A DNA stretch of 64,000 bases, taken from assembly GCA_016722285.1 (NCBI GenBank), contig JADKGI010000006.1, positions 62,001 through 126,000 on the forward strand, given 5' to 3'. The notes under the pieces are model-generated. The model saw only the letters and a program-made list of their open reading frames with translations, was not told the origin of the DNA and ran no database searches. The translations under genes were made by a program, and so were the position numbers. Below are positions 36,854 through 46,301 of this stretch, piece after piece. This DNA comes from Saprospiraceae bacterium (lineage in GTDB: Bacteria > Bacteroidota > Bacteroidia > Chitinophagales > Saprospiraceae). The stretch's first letter is position 1, and each line of letters begins with the position of its first letter.

Positions 36854-37807
36854 ATGAGTTTTTTTAGTAAATTTTTCTCCAAAGAGAAAGAAGAAGACCT
36901 CAATAAGGGACTTGAAAAGACGAAGGAGAGTTTTTTTAGTCAGATCAGCAAAGCTGTTGCCGGCAAATCAAAAGTGGACATTGAGTTTTTAGACGAGCTT
37001 GAAAGCATACTTATTTCGGCTGATGTTGGTCTTGAGACGACAGTAAAGATTATAGACAGGCTGGAAGAAAAAGTCTCAATCGATAAATACTTGAATGCTG
37101 ATGAATTAAACACCATTCTTAAAAATGTGATTATCGATATTCTTGAAGAAAATAATACAAGAGATATAGACGATTTTGACATCCCCTCTGGAATTAACCC
37201 ATACATTATCCTGGTAGTAGGAGTAAATGGAGTCGGGAAGACAACCACTATAGGAAAGATAGCATATAAATACAATAAATCAGGTAAAAATCTGGTACTT
37301 GGTGCCGGAGATACATTCAGAGCTGCTGCTGTAGATCAGCTGAAAATATGGGCTGGAAGATCGGGGGCTCATTTTTATTCCAAGGGTATGAATACTGATC
37401 CAGCAGCCGTAGCATACGAAACGACTCAATATGCCATGAACAACCATATGGATGTGGCTATCATTGATACTGCAGGGAGACTACATACCAAGAAGCAGTT
37501 AATGGAAGAGCTTACTAAAATAAAGAAATCAATAGAAAAAAAATTGCCTGGAGCTCCTCATGAAGTTCTTCTTGTACTTGATGCCACGACAGGCCAAAAT
37601 GCTATAGAGCAGGCCAAACATTTTACTGCGGCAACTGATGTCACAGCGATAGCTCTGACCAAATTGGACGGCTCAGCAAAAGGTGGGGTAGTTCTTGGTA
37701 TCTCGGATCAGTTTAAAATTCCAATTAAATATATTGGTGTAGGAGAAGGTATGGAGCAACTCCAGGTTTTCAACAGGAAAGCTTTTGTTGAGTCACTTTT
37801 CGCCTGA
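36854..37807 (+). CDS. ftsY: signal recognition particle receptor FtsY
   Basis: A 317-residue SRP-type GTPase that delivers ribosome-SRP complexes to the membrane translocon. The helical N domain (~20-100) is followed by the G domain. G1 VGVNGVGKTTTIGKIA is near residues 121-136, DTFRAAAVDQLKIW (~155-168) is the insertion box, DTAGRL is G3 and TKLDGSAKGG is G4 with the closing loop. The acidic N-terminal extension is short (~15 residues), as usual in this phylum. It follows the terminator, so transcription is separate from the ribosomal genes. Confidence 0.97.
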   Translation: MSFFSKFFSKEKEEDLNKGLEKTKESFFSQISKAVAGKSKVDIEFLDELESILISADVGLETTVKIIDRLEEKVSIDKYLNADELNTILKNVIIDILEENNTRDIDDFDIPSGINPYIILVVGVNGVGKTTTIGKIAYKYNKSGKNLVLGAGDTFRAAAVDQLKIWAGRSGAHFYSKGMNTDPAAVAYETTQYAMNNHMDVAIIDTAGRLHTKKQLMEELTKIKKSIEKKLPGAPHEVLLVLDATTGQNAIEQAKHFTAATDVTAIALTKLDGSAKGGVVLGISDQFKIPIKYIGVGEGMEQLQVFNRKAFVESLFA

Positions 37808-37878
37808 ATCAATTATCCTGAAATAGATTAATGGATGATTTTATTTATCTTGATGGCTTATTTATTTTATGATTTTTA

Positions 37879-39816
37879 ATGATGACTCTTTATACATCAA
37901 GTAGCATGAATATAAAATGGAAGTTAAATAAAGTTCGCAGCCATACATGTCTGGTGATTTTATTGCTTCTGTTCAATAATATATTTCTGATATCACAACG
38001 GCCTGCCAATGTTGGACAGGGAGGCGGTGGTGGAAGACCTAATCAACAAAATGTTTTATCTGAAGATAATGGTCCGGATACTACCATTTATGAGTATGTA
38101 CTGACTGATGATATTTTTAGAAAGACACCCAGGGTAGATACGCTTGCCGATATATCTTTTATGAAGAAAAATATGCTCATTCCTGCACAGGGAGATTTTG
38201 TCAATACGGGAAATTTTGGTTCTGCAGTATATCCACTTATATACAAAACTGAGATAAATTCAGGCTTCAACACAGGTTATAATCAATATGGCATTTATAA
38301 AATATCATTAAACAATTTTCGGTTTTATGAGCAAAACCGACCAATATCTGATTTATATTTTTCGCAACTCAGTAATCAGGAGAATATCAATGTCAGGGCT
38401 GATTTTTCCAGAAATTTCAGTGACGGTTTATCACTGAGTGTCAATTATCTCCGTATCAGTCAAAAAGGTTTCTATACCGGGCAAGACACCAAAAGTACCG
38501 CTTTTGGTATAGGTATGAGGTATAAAAGTAAATCAGAAAAATACAACGCTTTTCTTATATTTATTCACAATGCCAATCAGGAAGGACACATTGGGGGCAT
38601 CATCAATCCGGATGATCTGAATGAACGATTTAAAAAAGACATATCAGTAATATTGTCAGAGGCTAATACAAGACAGCAGGAGCGAAATCTGTCATTTGTA
38701 CAATATTATAAACTTACCGGATCTAAAGACAAAGGATTCAGATTATATCTGAAAAACGATATCCAATATAAGCCATCTTATTATCATTTTTCAGATGTAA
38801 ATATCAATGACAACAACGACTCTACATTCTATAATGGAATCACTTTGGATAAAAGAGGTTTGCGAAGATACACATCAGTAAGTCAGATATCGAATGGTTT
38901 TTTTATAAATGGGGATAAAACAAATGGACTGTCCGGGAGAGTAGGCTTGGTAGTAGATTATTTTTCAATAAAAGATGGTCTGGAAAACCAAAACAGGCTG
39001 GACCTCACTGCTTTGATCGATGGAAGTCTGGCGATTTTAGGGTCACTTCGGCTGGAAACTAAGGGAAAACTTGGATTGGCAAAAAATATTGGAAACTTTG
39101 ACATAGAAGGAAAACTCAATTTTGATGTTAAAAAAATTGGTACGCTAAGTGGATTCCTTAAGATTTTCAGATCAGAAAATGCATATAATTCATATAAACT
39201 GGTCATAAATGATGTGATTGAAAGATAAAATACCTTGGTTAATCCGTTAGGTACTGAAATAGGTGGAAACCTTTGGATTTCTACCATAAATATGAACGCC
39301 GGCCTTAGTCAATCAGTAATTAATAACCCTATTTATTGGGGTAAAGATGGCAATCCTTATCAGTATGACGGCGTGTTTACATCAACGTATCTGCATTTGC
39401 AGCAAAATTTTAAAACAGGGCATTTTCATTTGGATAACCATATACATTTTCAGGTTTTTAATACTAACCTGTATCCATTACCCAAGCTATACAGTACTCA
39501 CCAACTTTATTACACAGGAGCATGGTTTCAGAAAGTAATGAATGTAACATTGGGCATTGATGCAAAATTGATACCTGATTATCAAGGTCCGGGATTCCAA
39601 CCGTTGTATGGTCAGTTTCACCTTACCGATTCATCTCTTCCTTTTTTTCCGGCTGCAAATCTGTATCTGCAGGCTCGAGTTAGTAGTTTCAGAGCAATGC
39701 TTTTGATGGAAAATTTTTCACAATATTTCTTTAGCAATACTAATTTTGATGTTGTAGGTCAACCACAGTTTGATCCTAAATTCAGATTCGGAATACAATG
39801 GCTGCTCAAGGATTAA
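37879..39816 (+). CDS. putative porin (outer-membrane beta-barrel) interrupted by an in-frame stop
   Basis: A ~645-codon reading frame with one internal TAA at 39226-39228; both halves are in the same frame. The first half (from 37879) has a short basic start, a signal-like segment (LVILLLLFNNIFLISQ) and a disordered glycine/asparagine-rich stretch. It continues into barrel strands such as LYFSQLSNQENINVRADFSRNFSDGLSLSVNYLRIS. The second half (to 39816) has FVNPLGTEIGG-like and ...FRFGIQWLLKD, the closing aromatic strand. It resembles the putative porin family of Bacteroidota. A single C-to-T change in CAA would explain the stop. Unlike other damaged genes here, no indel is involved. Without the second half the barrel would lack several strands, so this is probably non-functional or a consensus error. 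Confidence 0.75.
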
Positions 39817-39822
39817 CAGCGT

Positions 39823-40383
39823 TTAATGTTTTTTAAGTGAATTAGTGATCTTAAATGAATCCAGAAATTTATCCATATCCGGATTGAGGCTTTTTTCCGA
39901 GAGAGTGTACACTTGCAAAGCATAGAACCGATCTCCCGACAGAATCATTCTCGATTTCACCACAGCTTTATTATTGTTGTAGGAAGCACGATACAAAATC
40001 CCTGGATAAGACAAATATGGTGATTCAGACTTATAAATAAGTTTTCCATTCAAGTCACTTATGTGTGTTTCTATACTCACTTTAAATAGTTCTTGGATTA
40101 ATTCAGTACTATCAGAATGAAAAGTTCCTTCAGGATAATCCACATAAGAAACTGAATACAAATAATTGGATTCATCAGCTTTTGACTGATAAAGACATGT
40201 GATAGGATGAAGTTCGCCAACTTTGGTTAAAATTTTTTTCTCACCATTTTTCATTTCCCCTGGTACATAGACTTCAAATGGTTGTCCATCAGGCTTAAAT
40301 CTTATCCATGATTGTGCTTCAATCCCAGATGGAATAGTAATAATGTGTAATAGTAAAAGACTTACAATAAGATGTTTCGTCAT
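39823..40383 (-). CDS. uncharacterised exported protein
   Basis: From the ATG at 40383 the product is 186 residues with a signal peptide (MTKHLIVSLLLLHIITIPSGIEAQ). The frame extends 13 codons further upstream to 40422, but that gives a poor start, so 40383 is chosen. The mature part has a pattern of strands: SWIRFKPDGQPFEVYVPGEM, NYLYSVSYVDYPEG, AVVKSRMILSGDRFYALQVYTL and LDSFKITN at the end. This shape is common in small secreted Bacteroidota proteins with a PsbP/DUF-like fold, but no family is claimed. It converges on the damaged porin gene. Confidence 0.65.
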   Translation of the reverse strand: MTKHLIVSLLLLHIITIPSGIEAQSWIRFKPDGQPFEVYVPGEMKNGEKKILTKVGELHPITCLYQSKADESNYLYSVSYVDYPEGTFHSDSTELIQELFKVSIETHISDLNGKLIYKSESPYLSYPGILYRASYNNNKAVVKSRMILSGDRFYALQVYTLSEKSLNPDMDKFLDSFKITNSLKKH

Positions 40384-40510
40384 ATAAATTTTAATATTTA
40401 TGTAAATAACGCCGTTATTCATTATAATGTGTGTATTTCGGGCATAATTATGATTTTATTAGGAGGAGATTTTATTATAATTGTGAAAAAATATAAGAAT
40501 AAAATAATTT

Positions 40511-41062
40511 ATGAGCTCACTGGTATTTACTTTAGCAACGTCAGATATTGAATTACTCCAGATCCTCAATCTGCAACAACAAAACCTTAGAAGTACACAA
40601 AGCCATGAAATTGAAGCAGATCAGGGCTTTGTAACTGTACAGCATAATTTTAATATTTTACAGGAAATGAACAATGAGGCCCGGCATATCATTGCCAAAG
40701 ATGGAGAAATTGTAATCGGTTATGCACTGGCTATGACGAAATTTTTTCAAGATAAGATACCGGAGCTTTCAAGTATGTTTGATCTTCTGGACAATCTTGA
40801 AGTGGATGGTTTACGTATAGGGGATGATAAATATATCGTGATGGGTCAGGTATGTATTGATCTGAAATACAGAGGCAAAGGAATATTTAAAGGCATGTAT
40901 GAAAAATATTTTGAAAAATACAAGCCCTTATACCATTGGGTGATTACGGAGGTGGCATCCAGAAATACAAGGTCACTTCGGGCTCATTTTAATGTTGGAT
41001 TTAAGGAAATATACAGATATGATGAGCCTGGAATAGAAGAATGGGTAATATTGAGGTATTAA
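40511..41062 (+). CDS. GNAT-family acetyltransferase
   Basis: A 183-residue protein. The acetyl-CoA-binding loop is GQVCIDLKYRGKGIFKGMYEKYF (~116-138), with the RGKGI pattern of the Q/R-x-x-G-x-G/A loop. The following segment WVITEVASRNTRSLRAHFNVGFKEI is the usual strand-helix end of the fold. Substrate unknown. It has no clear operon partner, although the desaturase gene starts about 110 bases downstream on the same strand. Confidence 0.85.
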   Translation: MSSLVFTLATSDIELLQILNLQQQNLRSTQSHEIEADQGFVTVQHNFNILQEMNNEARHIIAKDGEIVIGYALAMTKFFQDKIPELSSMFDLLDNLEVDGLRIGDDKYIVMGQVCIDLKYRGKGIFKGMYEKYFEKYKPLYHWVITEVASRNTRSLRAHFNVGFKEIYRYDEPGIEEWVILRY

Positions 41063-41175
41063 AAAAACAGGTCTGAGTGAATGATTTTAATAGATTCAGT
41101 ATTATTCCTTGTGTTTTGATAGTGTTAATATTTTTATTAACACTACTTTTGCCGCTCATCATAATTAATATAATA

Positions 41176-42183
41176 ATGTCCAAAAGTTTTAATTTTTCTG
41201 AAAGTCCTGAACCCCACATAAAAAGAACCAGAGATATAATAAGAAAATATCCGCAAATTAAAAGCCTGATGGGGCGCAATCCATATACATTTCTGTATAT
41301 TTTAGGCGTTGTAGGATTTCAGATCGCTATCTCACTTTTACTTAAAGAACAGAGTTGGTGGGTAGTGTTGCTTGTTGCCTATGCTATCGGAGCTTTTGCA
41401 AACCATGCTCTTTTTACACTAATACACGAGTGTACGCATAATCTCATATTCCGCAGCAGACTTGCTAATGTATGGGCAGGTATAATATGTGATCTTCCAA
41501 ATGTTTTTCCCAGTTCTATTCAGTTTAGAAAATACCATTTGAAACACCATGCATTTCAGGGACATTACGATATCGATGCAGATATTCCCAGCGTTTGGGA
41601 AGCAAAACTGATAGGCAATTCATTTGTTGGAAAAGCAATTTGGCTCCTGTTTTTTCCGATTTTCCAGTTAACAAGACCGCCGCGTTTACGTGAAATTGAA
41701 TTTTCAAGTATTTGGGTTTGGATTGATCTTTTAGTAGTTTTATCATTTGATGTTGCTTTAGTTTATTATTTTGGTTTTATGCCATTCTTGTATCTCGCTA
41801 GTTCTTTTTTCTTCTCTGTAGGCTTGCACCCGTTGGGTGGCCGATGGATTCAGGAGCATTATTTATTGGATGGTGATCAGGAAACATATAGCTATTATGG
41901 ACCATTAAACAAACTTGCTTTTAATGTAGGGTTTCACAATGAGCACCACGATTTTTCTTATATTCCGTGGAATAAGTTGCCGGATATTAGAAAAATGGCA
42001 CCTGAATTTTATAATAATCTGACATACCACAATTCGTGGGGTAAATTAGTATGGAAATTTCTTACAGATAAAGATATTTCTCTGTTTTCCAGAACCATCA
42101 GAGATAACAAAGGGAATGTGGCAACCACAAAAAATAATGAATCGGATTATCATGAACAAATTAAAGTAAAGGAGGCCATTTAA
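41176..42183 (+). CDS. sphingolipid delta-4 desaturase-like membrane fatty-acid desaturase (DES1/DEGS-like)
   Basis: From the ATG at 41176 the product is ~335 residues; the frame also extends to 41077, but the extra 33 residues are a non-conserved hydrophobic stretch. The sequence tracks the eukaryotic dihydroceramide delta-4 desaturase along its length: EPHIKRTRDIIRKYPQIKSLMG, INHxxxxxIHE-like NHALFTLIHECTHN, HLKHHAFQG, DADIPS, and LGLHPIxGxxxxEHY-like VGLHPLGGRWIQEHY. GDQETYSYYGPLNKLAFNVG, HNEHHDF and NSWGKLVWKF follow. Three histidine boxes (HECTH, HLKHH, HNEHH) bind the di-iron centre. The expected reaction introduces a trans-4 double bond into dihydroceramide, in the membrane. Bacteroidota make sphingolipids, so a substrate is plausible. 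This identification rests on recalled family motifs; the substrate is inferred. Confidence 0.82.
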   Translation: MSKSFNFSESPEPHIKRTRDIIRKYPQIKSLMGRNPYTFLYILGVVGFQIAISLLLKEQSWWVVLLVAYAIGAFANHALFTLIHECTHNLIFRSRLANVWAGIICDLPNVFPSSIQFRKYHLKHHAFQGHYDIDADIPSVWEAKLIGNSFVGKAIWLLFFPIFQLTRPPRLREIEFSSIWVWIDLLVVLSFDVALVYYFGFMPFLYLASSFFFSVGLHPLGGRWIQEHYLLDGDQETYSYYGPLNKLAFNVGFHNEHHDFSYIPWNKLPDIRKMAPEFYNNLTYHNSWGKLVWKFLTDKDISLFSRTIRDNKGNVATTKNNESDYHEQIKVKEAI

Positions 42184-42340
42184 TTGCATCTAAATTTTAT
42201 ATTATTTTGTAGTCAGGAAAAAAAAAGTTAAATATTAGGTCAAATATAGTATCAATATACATAATGCATTATGTCGTACTTTGGACTCTTGTGGAAGATT
42301 ATCCTGGAATAACATTAATGAACATCCAAAATTTTGTAAA

Positions 42341-43561
42341 ATGAAAATTGTTTTATTCTTATCTTTTATCAGTGTATTTGGACTGCATAGTCAGGATATT
42401 CAACGTGATGCCAAACTGATGGATCAGGCGAAAAAATTATCTCAAAAGTTTATTATTACTGATGGTCATGTAGATTTACCATTCAGGCTCAAAATCACAA
42501 ATTTCAGAATGGAAAAAGAATATCTGGGTATTCCATATCAGACGAGCACTGGTGATTTTGACTTTGTGAGAGCTAGGGAAGGAGGCTTGGATGCACCTTT
42601 TATGTCTATTTATATACCTGCAAAGACTCAGGAAGAAGGTGGAGCAAAACAACTTGCAGATAGTCTCATCAATATTGTAGAGTACATAGCAAACGGTCAA
42701 CCCGATTATTTTAACATAGCGCATACTCCCAAAGACGTAGAAAGTGCAAAAAAGAAGGGCAAAATTGCACTCCCGATGGGAATGGAAAATGGGGCACCCG
42801 TTGAAAATGATCTGAGGCTGATATCTTATTTTCGTAAAAGGGGAATTTCTTATATTACTTTGACTCACTCAAAAGATAATAAGATCTGTGATTCTTCGTA
42901 CGACACCACAAGGACCTGGAAGGGGTTGAGTCCATATGGGTTCAAAGTTTTGGATGAGATGCAGAAAACCGGAATTATGATAGACATTTCGCATGTATCG
43001 GACAGCACTTTTTATCAGACAGTCAGATATGTCAAAGTACCAGTGATTGCTTCACATTCGAGTTGCAGAAAATTTACACCGGGATTTGAGAGAAATATGA
43101 GCGATGACATGATAAAGGTTATGAAAAAGAATGGTGGAGTTATTATGGTAAATTTTGGATCAACTTTCCTGGATGGAAATATTGCAAAGTATAATGATAG
43201 TCTGCGCAATATATATACTACAGAATTAGCAGAAAAAGGGATAAAGGAAGGATCAGACGAAGCAAAATTATTCAGTGACACATTTCAGAAAAATAATCCC
43301 AAATTATATTCTGATGTTGAAAAAGTAGCAGATCATATTGATAATATTGTGTCTCTGGCTGGTATAGATCATGTAGGCATTGGATCTGACTTTGATGGCG
43401 TTGGAGATTCATTGCCTGTCGGACTCAAAGATGTGAGCGATTACCCTAACTTAATTTATGTGCTGCTTAAACGGGGATATTCTGATAAAGATATTAAAAA
43501 AATATGTAGCGGAAATCTTTTCAGAGTTTGGAATAAAGTTTTAAAAAGCGCAGGAAGGTAA
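42341..43561 (+). CDS. secreted membrane-dipeptidase-type peptidase M19
   Basis: A 406-residue zinc dipeptidase (renal dipeptidase family) with a signal peptide from the ATG at 42341 (MKIVLFLSFISVFGLHSQ). The longer frame from 42281 places 20 polar residues before it. Zinc ligands are seen in TDGHVDLPF (HxD, ~36-43), in MGMENG..., in IMIDISHVSD (~208), in ASHSSCR, and in HVGIGSDFDGVG near residue 345. The enzyme cleaves dipeptides, possibly including D-residues from peptidoglycan. Length is normal and the frame is intact. Confidence 0.92.
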   Translation: MKIVLFLSFISVFGLHSQDIQRDAKLMDQAKKLSQKFIITDGHVDLPFRLKITNFRMEKEYLGIPYQTSTGDFDFVRAREGGLDAPFMSIYIPAKTQEEGGAKQLADSLINIVEYIANGQPDYFNIAHTPKDVESAKKKGKIALPMGMENGAPVENDLRLISYFRKRGISYITLTHSKDNKICDSSYDTTRTWKGLSPYGFKVLDEMQKTGIMIDISHVSDSTFYQTVRYVKVPVIASHSSCRKFTPGFERNMSDDMIKVMKKNGGVIMVNFGSTFLDGNIAKYNDSLRNIYTTELAEKGIKEGSDEAKLFSDTFQKNNPKLYSDVEKVADHIDNIVSLAGIDHVGIGSDFDGVGDSLPVGLKDVSDYPNLIYVLLKRGYSDKDIKKICSGNLFRVWNKVLKSAGR

Positions 43562-44046
43562 TTGTTATAAAAAAAAATGAGACCGGTTTAATTCCCCTTG
43601 AACCGGTCTCGAGTAACAATTTGCTTAAGTATTCCTTAAATAAATCTGAACTTCTAATTATAGTTCCAATACCATGCCAAAAGCAAACAAAGAGAGTGAA
43701 TAATCAGAATTATAATGTATTATTGTTTGATGGCATGTATAAAAATCCTGATAGATAAGATATATTATATCTATTATATTTATATATGTAAAATAAAAAT
43801 GTTTGTATGTAAGACCATCGAAACAGATTATTGAAATTATGTTGATTTCAAATGGAAATATTTCATTTCTAAAATAATCTCCTTTTCGTCTAAATATATC
43901 TGAGATGACCACATAATTGAACTTGAAATGTTGAAAAATGTGTTACTAATTTGAGTGAACTGTTCCTAAACCACTATAGAACTATTGATTAGCTTTACTT
44001 GAATATTGTGGTTCGTGTTATATCCAAAGACTGAGAAGACAAAATA
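43562..44046. other. 485-base non-coding stretch between the dipeptidase gene and a minus-strand gene
   Basis: AT-rich, with a strong hairpin at 43570-43610 near its left edge. A small minus-strand ORF (43658-43912) is not convincing. Nothing else is recognised. Confidence 0.5.
43570..43610 (-). terminator. perfect minus-strand rho-independent terminator
   Basis: GAGACCGGTT (43579-43588) and AACCGGTCTC (43601-43610) form a perfect 10-base stem with a 12-base loop. An A-tract lies on the left, so the T-tract is read by minus-strand transcripts. It could end a long 3' extension of the gene at 44047-44541, or act as a poor stop for the dipeptidase gene on the plus strand, which has no T-tract. 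Confidence 0.75.
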
Positions 44047-44541
44047 TCACAGATTCATTATGTGAAGTGAATCGATGATACTTTTGCAGGACACAAAAAT
44101 GATCTCCCGACCTACAATAGTGACAGGGTTATCTTCGTCAGGTTGCAATGCATCTTCTACCAATGCTAATAAATCTTCTTGCGGATAAGATGTAAAATAG
44201 ATATCCAGTATTTTTGTAAAACTTTTGGAAGCTGCATTATTGAATGTCTCCCAATTGGCTTCTTCTGATTTTTCAATTTCTGATCCTGAAATCTTAAGCT
44301 GATGCCGATATTGATCTTTGCTGCTAAAATATATAACTACGGTAAGATATTCCAGTAAAGCAATCTCATCTTTAGTCAACAGATTATTATTTTCCTCATC
44401 AATAAAAGCCATAAGGTCGGGATGCTCCGAAAGCAGAAATTTGATGTCCCTGAGATAGTTTTCAAGGATTTCATATTGTGAAATATACTTTTCAATCGTG
44501 GATTCGGTGATGAAGATCATTTTTTCAATTATTGTATTCAA
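44047..44541 (-). CDS. acidic uncharacterised protein, probably helical
   Basis: A 164-residue cytoplasmic protein with no signal or membrane segment. It is acidic and helix-rich (ESTIEKYISQYEILENYLRDIKFLLSEHPDLMAF, then NNNLLTKDEIALLEYLTVVIYFSS) and ends in a conserved-looking block SYPQEDLLALVEDALQPDEDNP..GREIIFVSCKSIIDSL. I recall similar Bacteroidota proteins of unknown function but cannot name the family. It is divergent from the FabH-like gene (83 bases between starts). Confidence 0.6.
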   Translation of the reverse strand: MNTIIEKMIFITESTIEKYISQYEILENYLRDIKFLLSEHPDLMAFIDEENNNLLTKDEIALLEYLTVVIYFSSKDQYRHQLKISGSEIEKSEEANWETFNNAASKSFTKILDIYFTSYPQEDLLALVEDALQPDEDNPVTIVGREIIFVSCKSIIDSLHIMNL

Positions 44542-44624
44542 GTTATCACAAAAGTATTATTATTTGGGTTACATTTGATGTTTAAAGGTTTAAATACCTT
44601 ATCTGTCATGTAAAGCAGCCATAA

Positions 44625-45693
44625 ATGTTAAGAACAGTTATTACCGGAACGGGTTGTTATATTCCGGAAGAAATTAAAACCAATAGAGATTTTTCTGCCC
44701 ACGAGTTTTATGGAGAAGACCATAAAAGAATCACTGCACCAGCTGAAGAAATTACTAAAAAATTTCAGGATATCACTGGTATTGAAGAGAGAAGGTATGC
44801 ATCATCTGAACACACAGCTTCTGACCTGGCTTACTTTGCAGCAGAACAAGCCATAGTAAGTTCGGGGATAAATCGTGAGACACTTGATCAGATCATTTTT
44901 GCTCATAATTACGGTGATGTCCCGAAGCATTATATACAAACAGACGCAGTTCCATCTTTAGGCTCACGCTTAAAACAAAAGTTGGGTATAGTAAACCCAT
45001 CTTGTATAGCATATGATTTATTATTTGGCTGCCCCGGCTGGCTTCAGGGTGTCATCCATTCTGATGCCTTTTTTAAAGCTGGAGTGGCAAAGAAGATTTT
45101 GGTTGTCGGTGCAGAAACATTGTCCAGGGTGATCGACCCGTATGATCGTGACAGCATGATATTTAGCGACGGGGCAGGAGCAACGATACTGGAATACAAA
45201 GAAACTTGATGATTCCGGTATATTATCTTCAGGTGTACAATCTCATTGTATTGAGGAGGCATCCTATATAAATTTTGGTAAATCTTATTTTCCGGGTTCG
45301 GATGCAAGGTTGAGATTTATTAAAATGAAGGGGAGAAAAGTTTACGAATACGCCATAAAAAATGTTCCGGCTGCAATGAAGGATTGCATTGATAAAGCAG
45401 GTATTGATATAAAGGACATAAAGAAAATATTTATACACCAGGCCAATGAAAAGATGGATGAGGGTATCATCAAAGTCTTGTACAAGCTTTATGGCCAAAA
45501 AGAGATTCCTGAAAATATTATGCCAATGAATATACATAAATTTGGAAACAGTTCGGTAGCCACTATTCCCACTCTACTTGACCAGGTATTACACAATAAG
45601 CTGCCAGGCCACTCTCTAAACTATGGTGACATCATCCTTTTTGCTTCTGTTGGAGCAGGAATGAATATAAATGCTGCATGTTACAGGGTATAA
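44625..45693 (+). CDS. 3-oxoacyl-ACP synthase III-like (FabH/KAS III-type) enzyme, one frameshift
   Basis: Two frames join to about 355 residues of a KAS III-type condensing enzyme. The first (44625-45209) has TGTGCYIPEEI, GIEERRYASSEHTASDLA, and the catalytic cysteine in YDLLFGCPGWLQGV, then FSDGAGATIL. The second continues with SSGVQSHCIEEASYINFG and holds IHQANEKM (catalytic histidine) and HKFGNSSVATIP (asparagine). The break lies at ~45198-45205; removing one A in GAAACTT restores EYKELDDSG. The enzyme joins acyl-CoA and malonyl-ACP in fatty acid or related lipid synthesis; which product is unclear. Because all catalytic residues are intact, I regard the shift as probable sequence error. 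Confidence 0.85.
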
Positions 45694-45809
45694 ACGACTC
45701 ATACTTTTTTGCCATTTATCCTGATTTTTATTGATTTTGTAGAAAAAAGAATACCTATTTGAATCAATTTGTGTCAATTATTGTTATTTTAAACAAATTT
45801 GTTTCTAAA

Positions 45810-46295
45810 ATGACTGATTATAAAGAATATAAGATCGGAGGGAGTAATAGCCCTTTCGGGTTTTTGGGACCTTTGTTGATTTTGGCTGTATTTTTTGCTG
45901 CGTTGTTTTTTCTTGCTAAAGGTATGTTTTGGCTATTGTCCTGGGTGGCCCCTGTGCTTCTGATTATTACATTGATTATCGACTACAATATAGTAAAAAA
46001 CTTTTTTGTCTTTATTTGGAAGTTGCTCAATGATAACCCTGTTATGGGCATACTTGCTGTGTTAATGGTGATTTTTGCTTATCCATTTGTGGCAGGATAC
46101 CTTTTTGTAAAAGCCCTGGGTGTGAGAACTATAAAAAAGGCGATTGGCAATGTTCAAAAGGAACAGAACTCATACACCGATTATGAAGAAGTGGATGATG
46201 AAGATGATTCATTTTTGGATTTGCCTTCCCTTAAAAAGAAACCGGAACTTACTAAGCAAGCTAAATCAAATGAATACGATGACATGCTTAAATAA
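45810..46295 (+). CDS. small multi-pass membrane protein of unknown function
   Basis: From the ATG at 45810 the product is 161 residues. The frame continues to 45759, but the 17 added residues look like read-through of an AT-rich leader. Three hydrophobic helices (residues ~17-35, 38-58 and 75-100, LGPLLILAVFFAALFFLAKG first) are followed by a polar acidic tail (YEEVDDEDDSFLDLPSLKKK). No family is recognised. Its stop TAA is followed within seven bases by the TTG start of a GT2 gene, so the two are probably co-transcribed. Confidence 0.6.
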   Translation: MTDYKEYKIGGSNSPFGFLGPLLILAVFFAALFFLAKGMFWLLSWVAPVLLIITLIIDYNIVKNFFVFIWKLLNDNPVMGILAVLMVIFAYPFVAGYLFVKALGVRTIKKAIGNVQKEQNSYTDYEEVDDEDDSFLDLPSLKKKPELTKQAKSNEYDDMLK

Positions 46296-46301
46296 TGTCA
46301 C

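Noticed and set aside
43658..43912. 84-codon minus-strand ORF
   Set aside because: Very Ile/Tyr/Phe-rich, as expected from random AT-rich DNA, and lies between a terminator and a separate gene.
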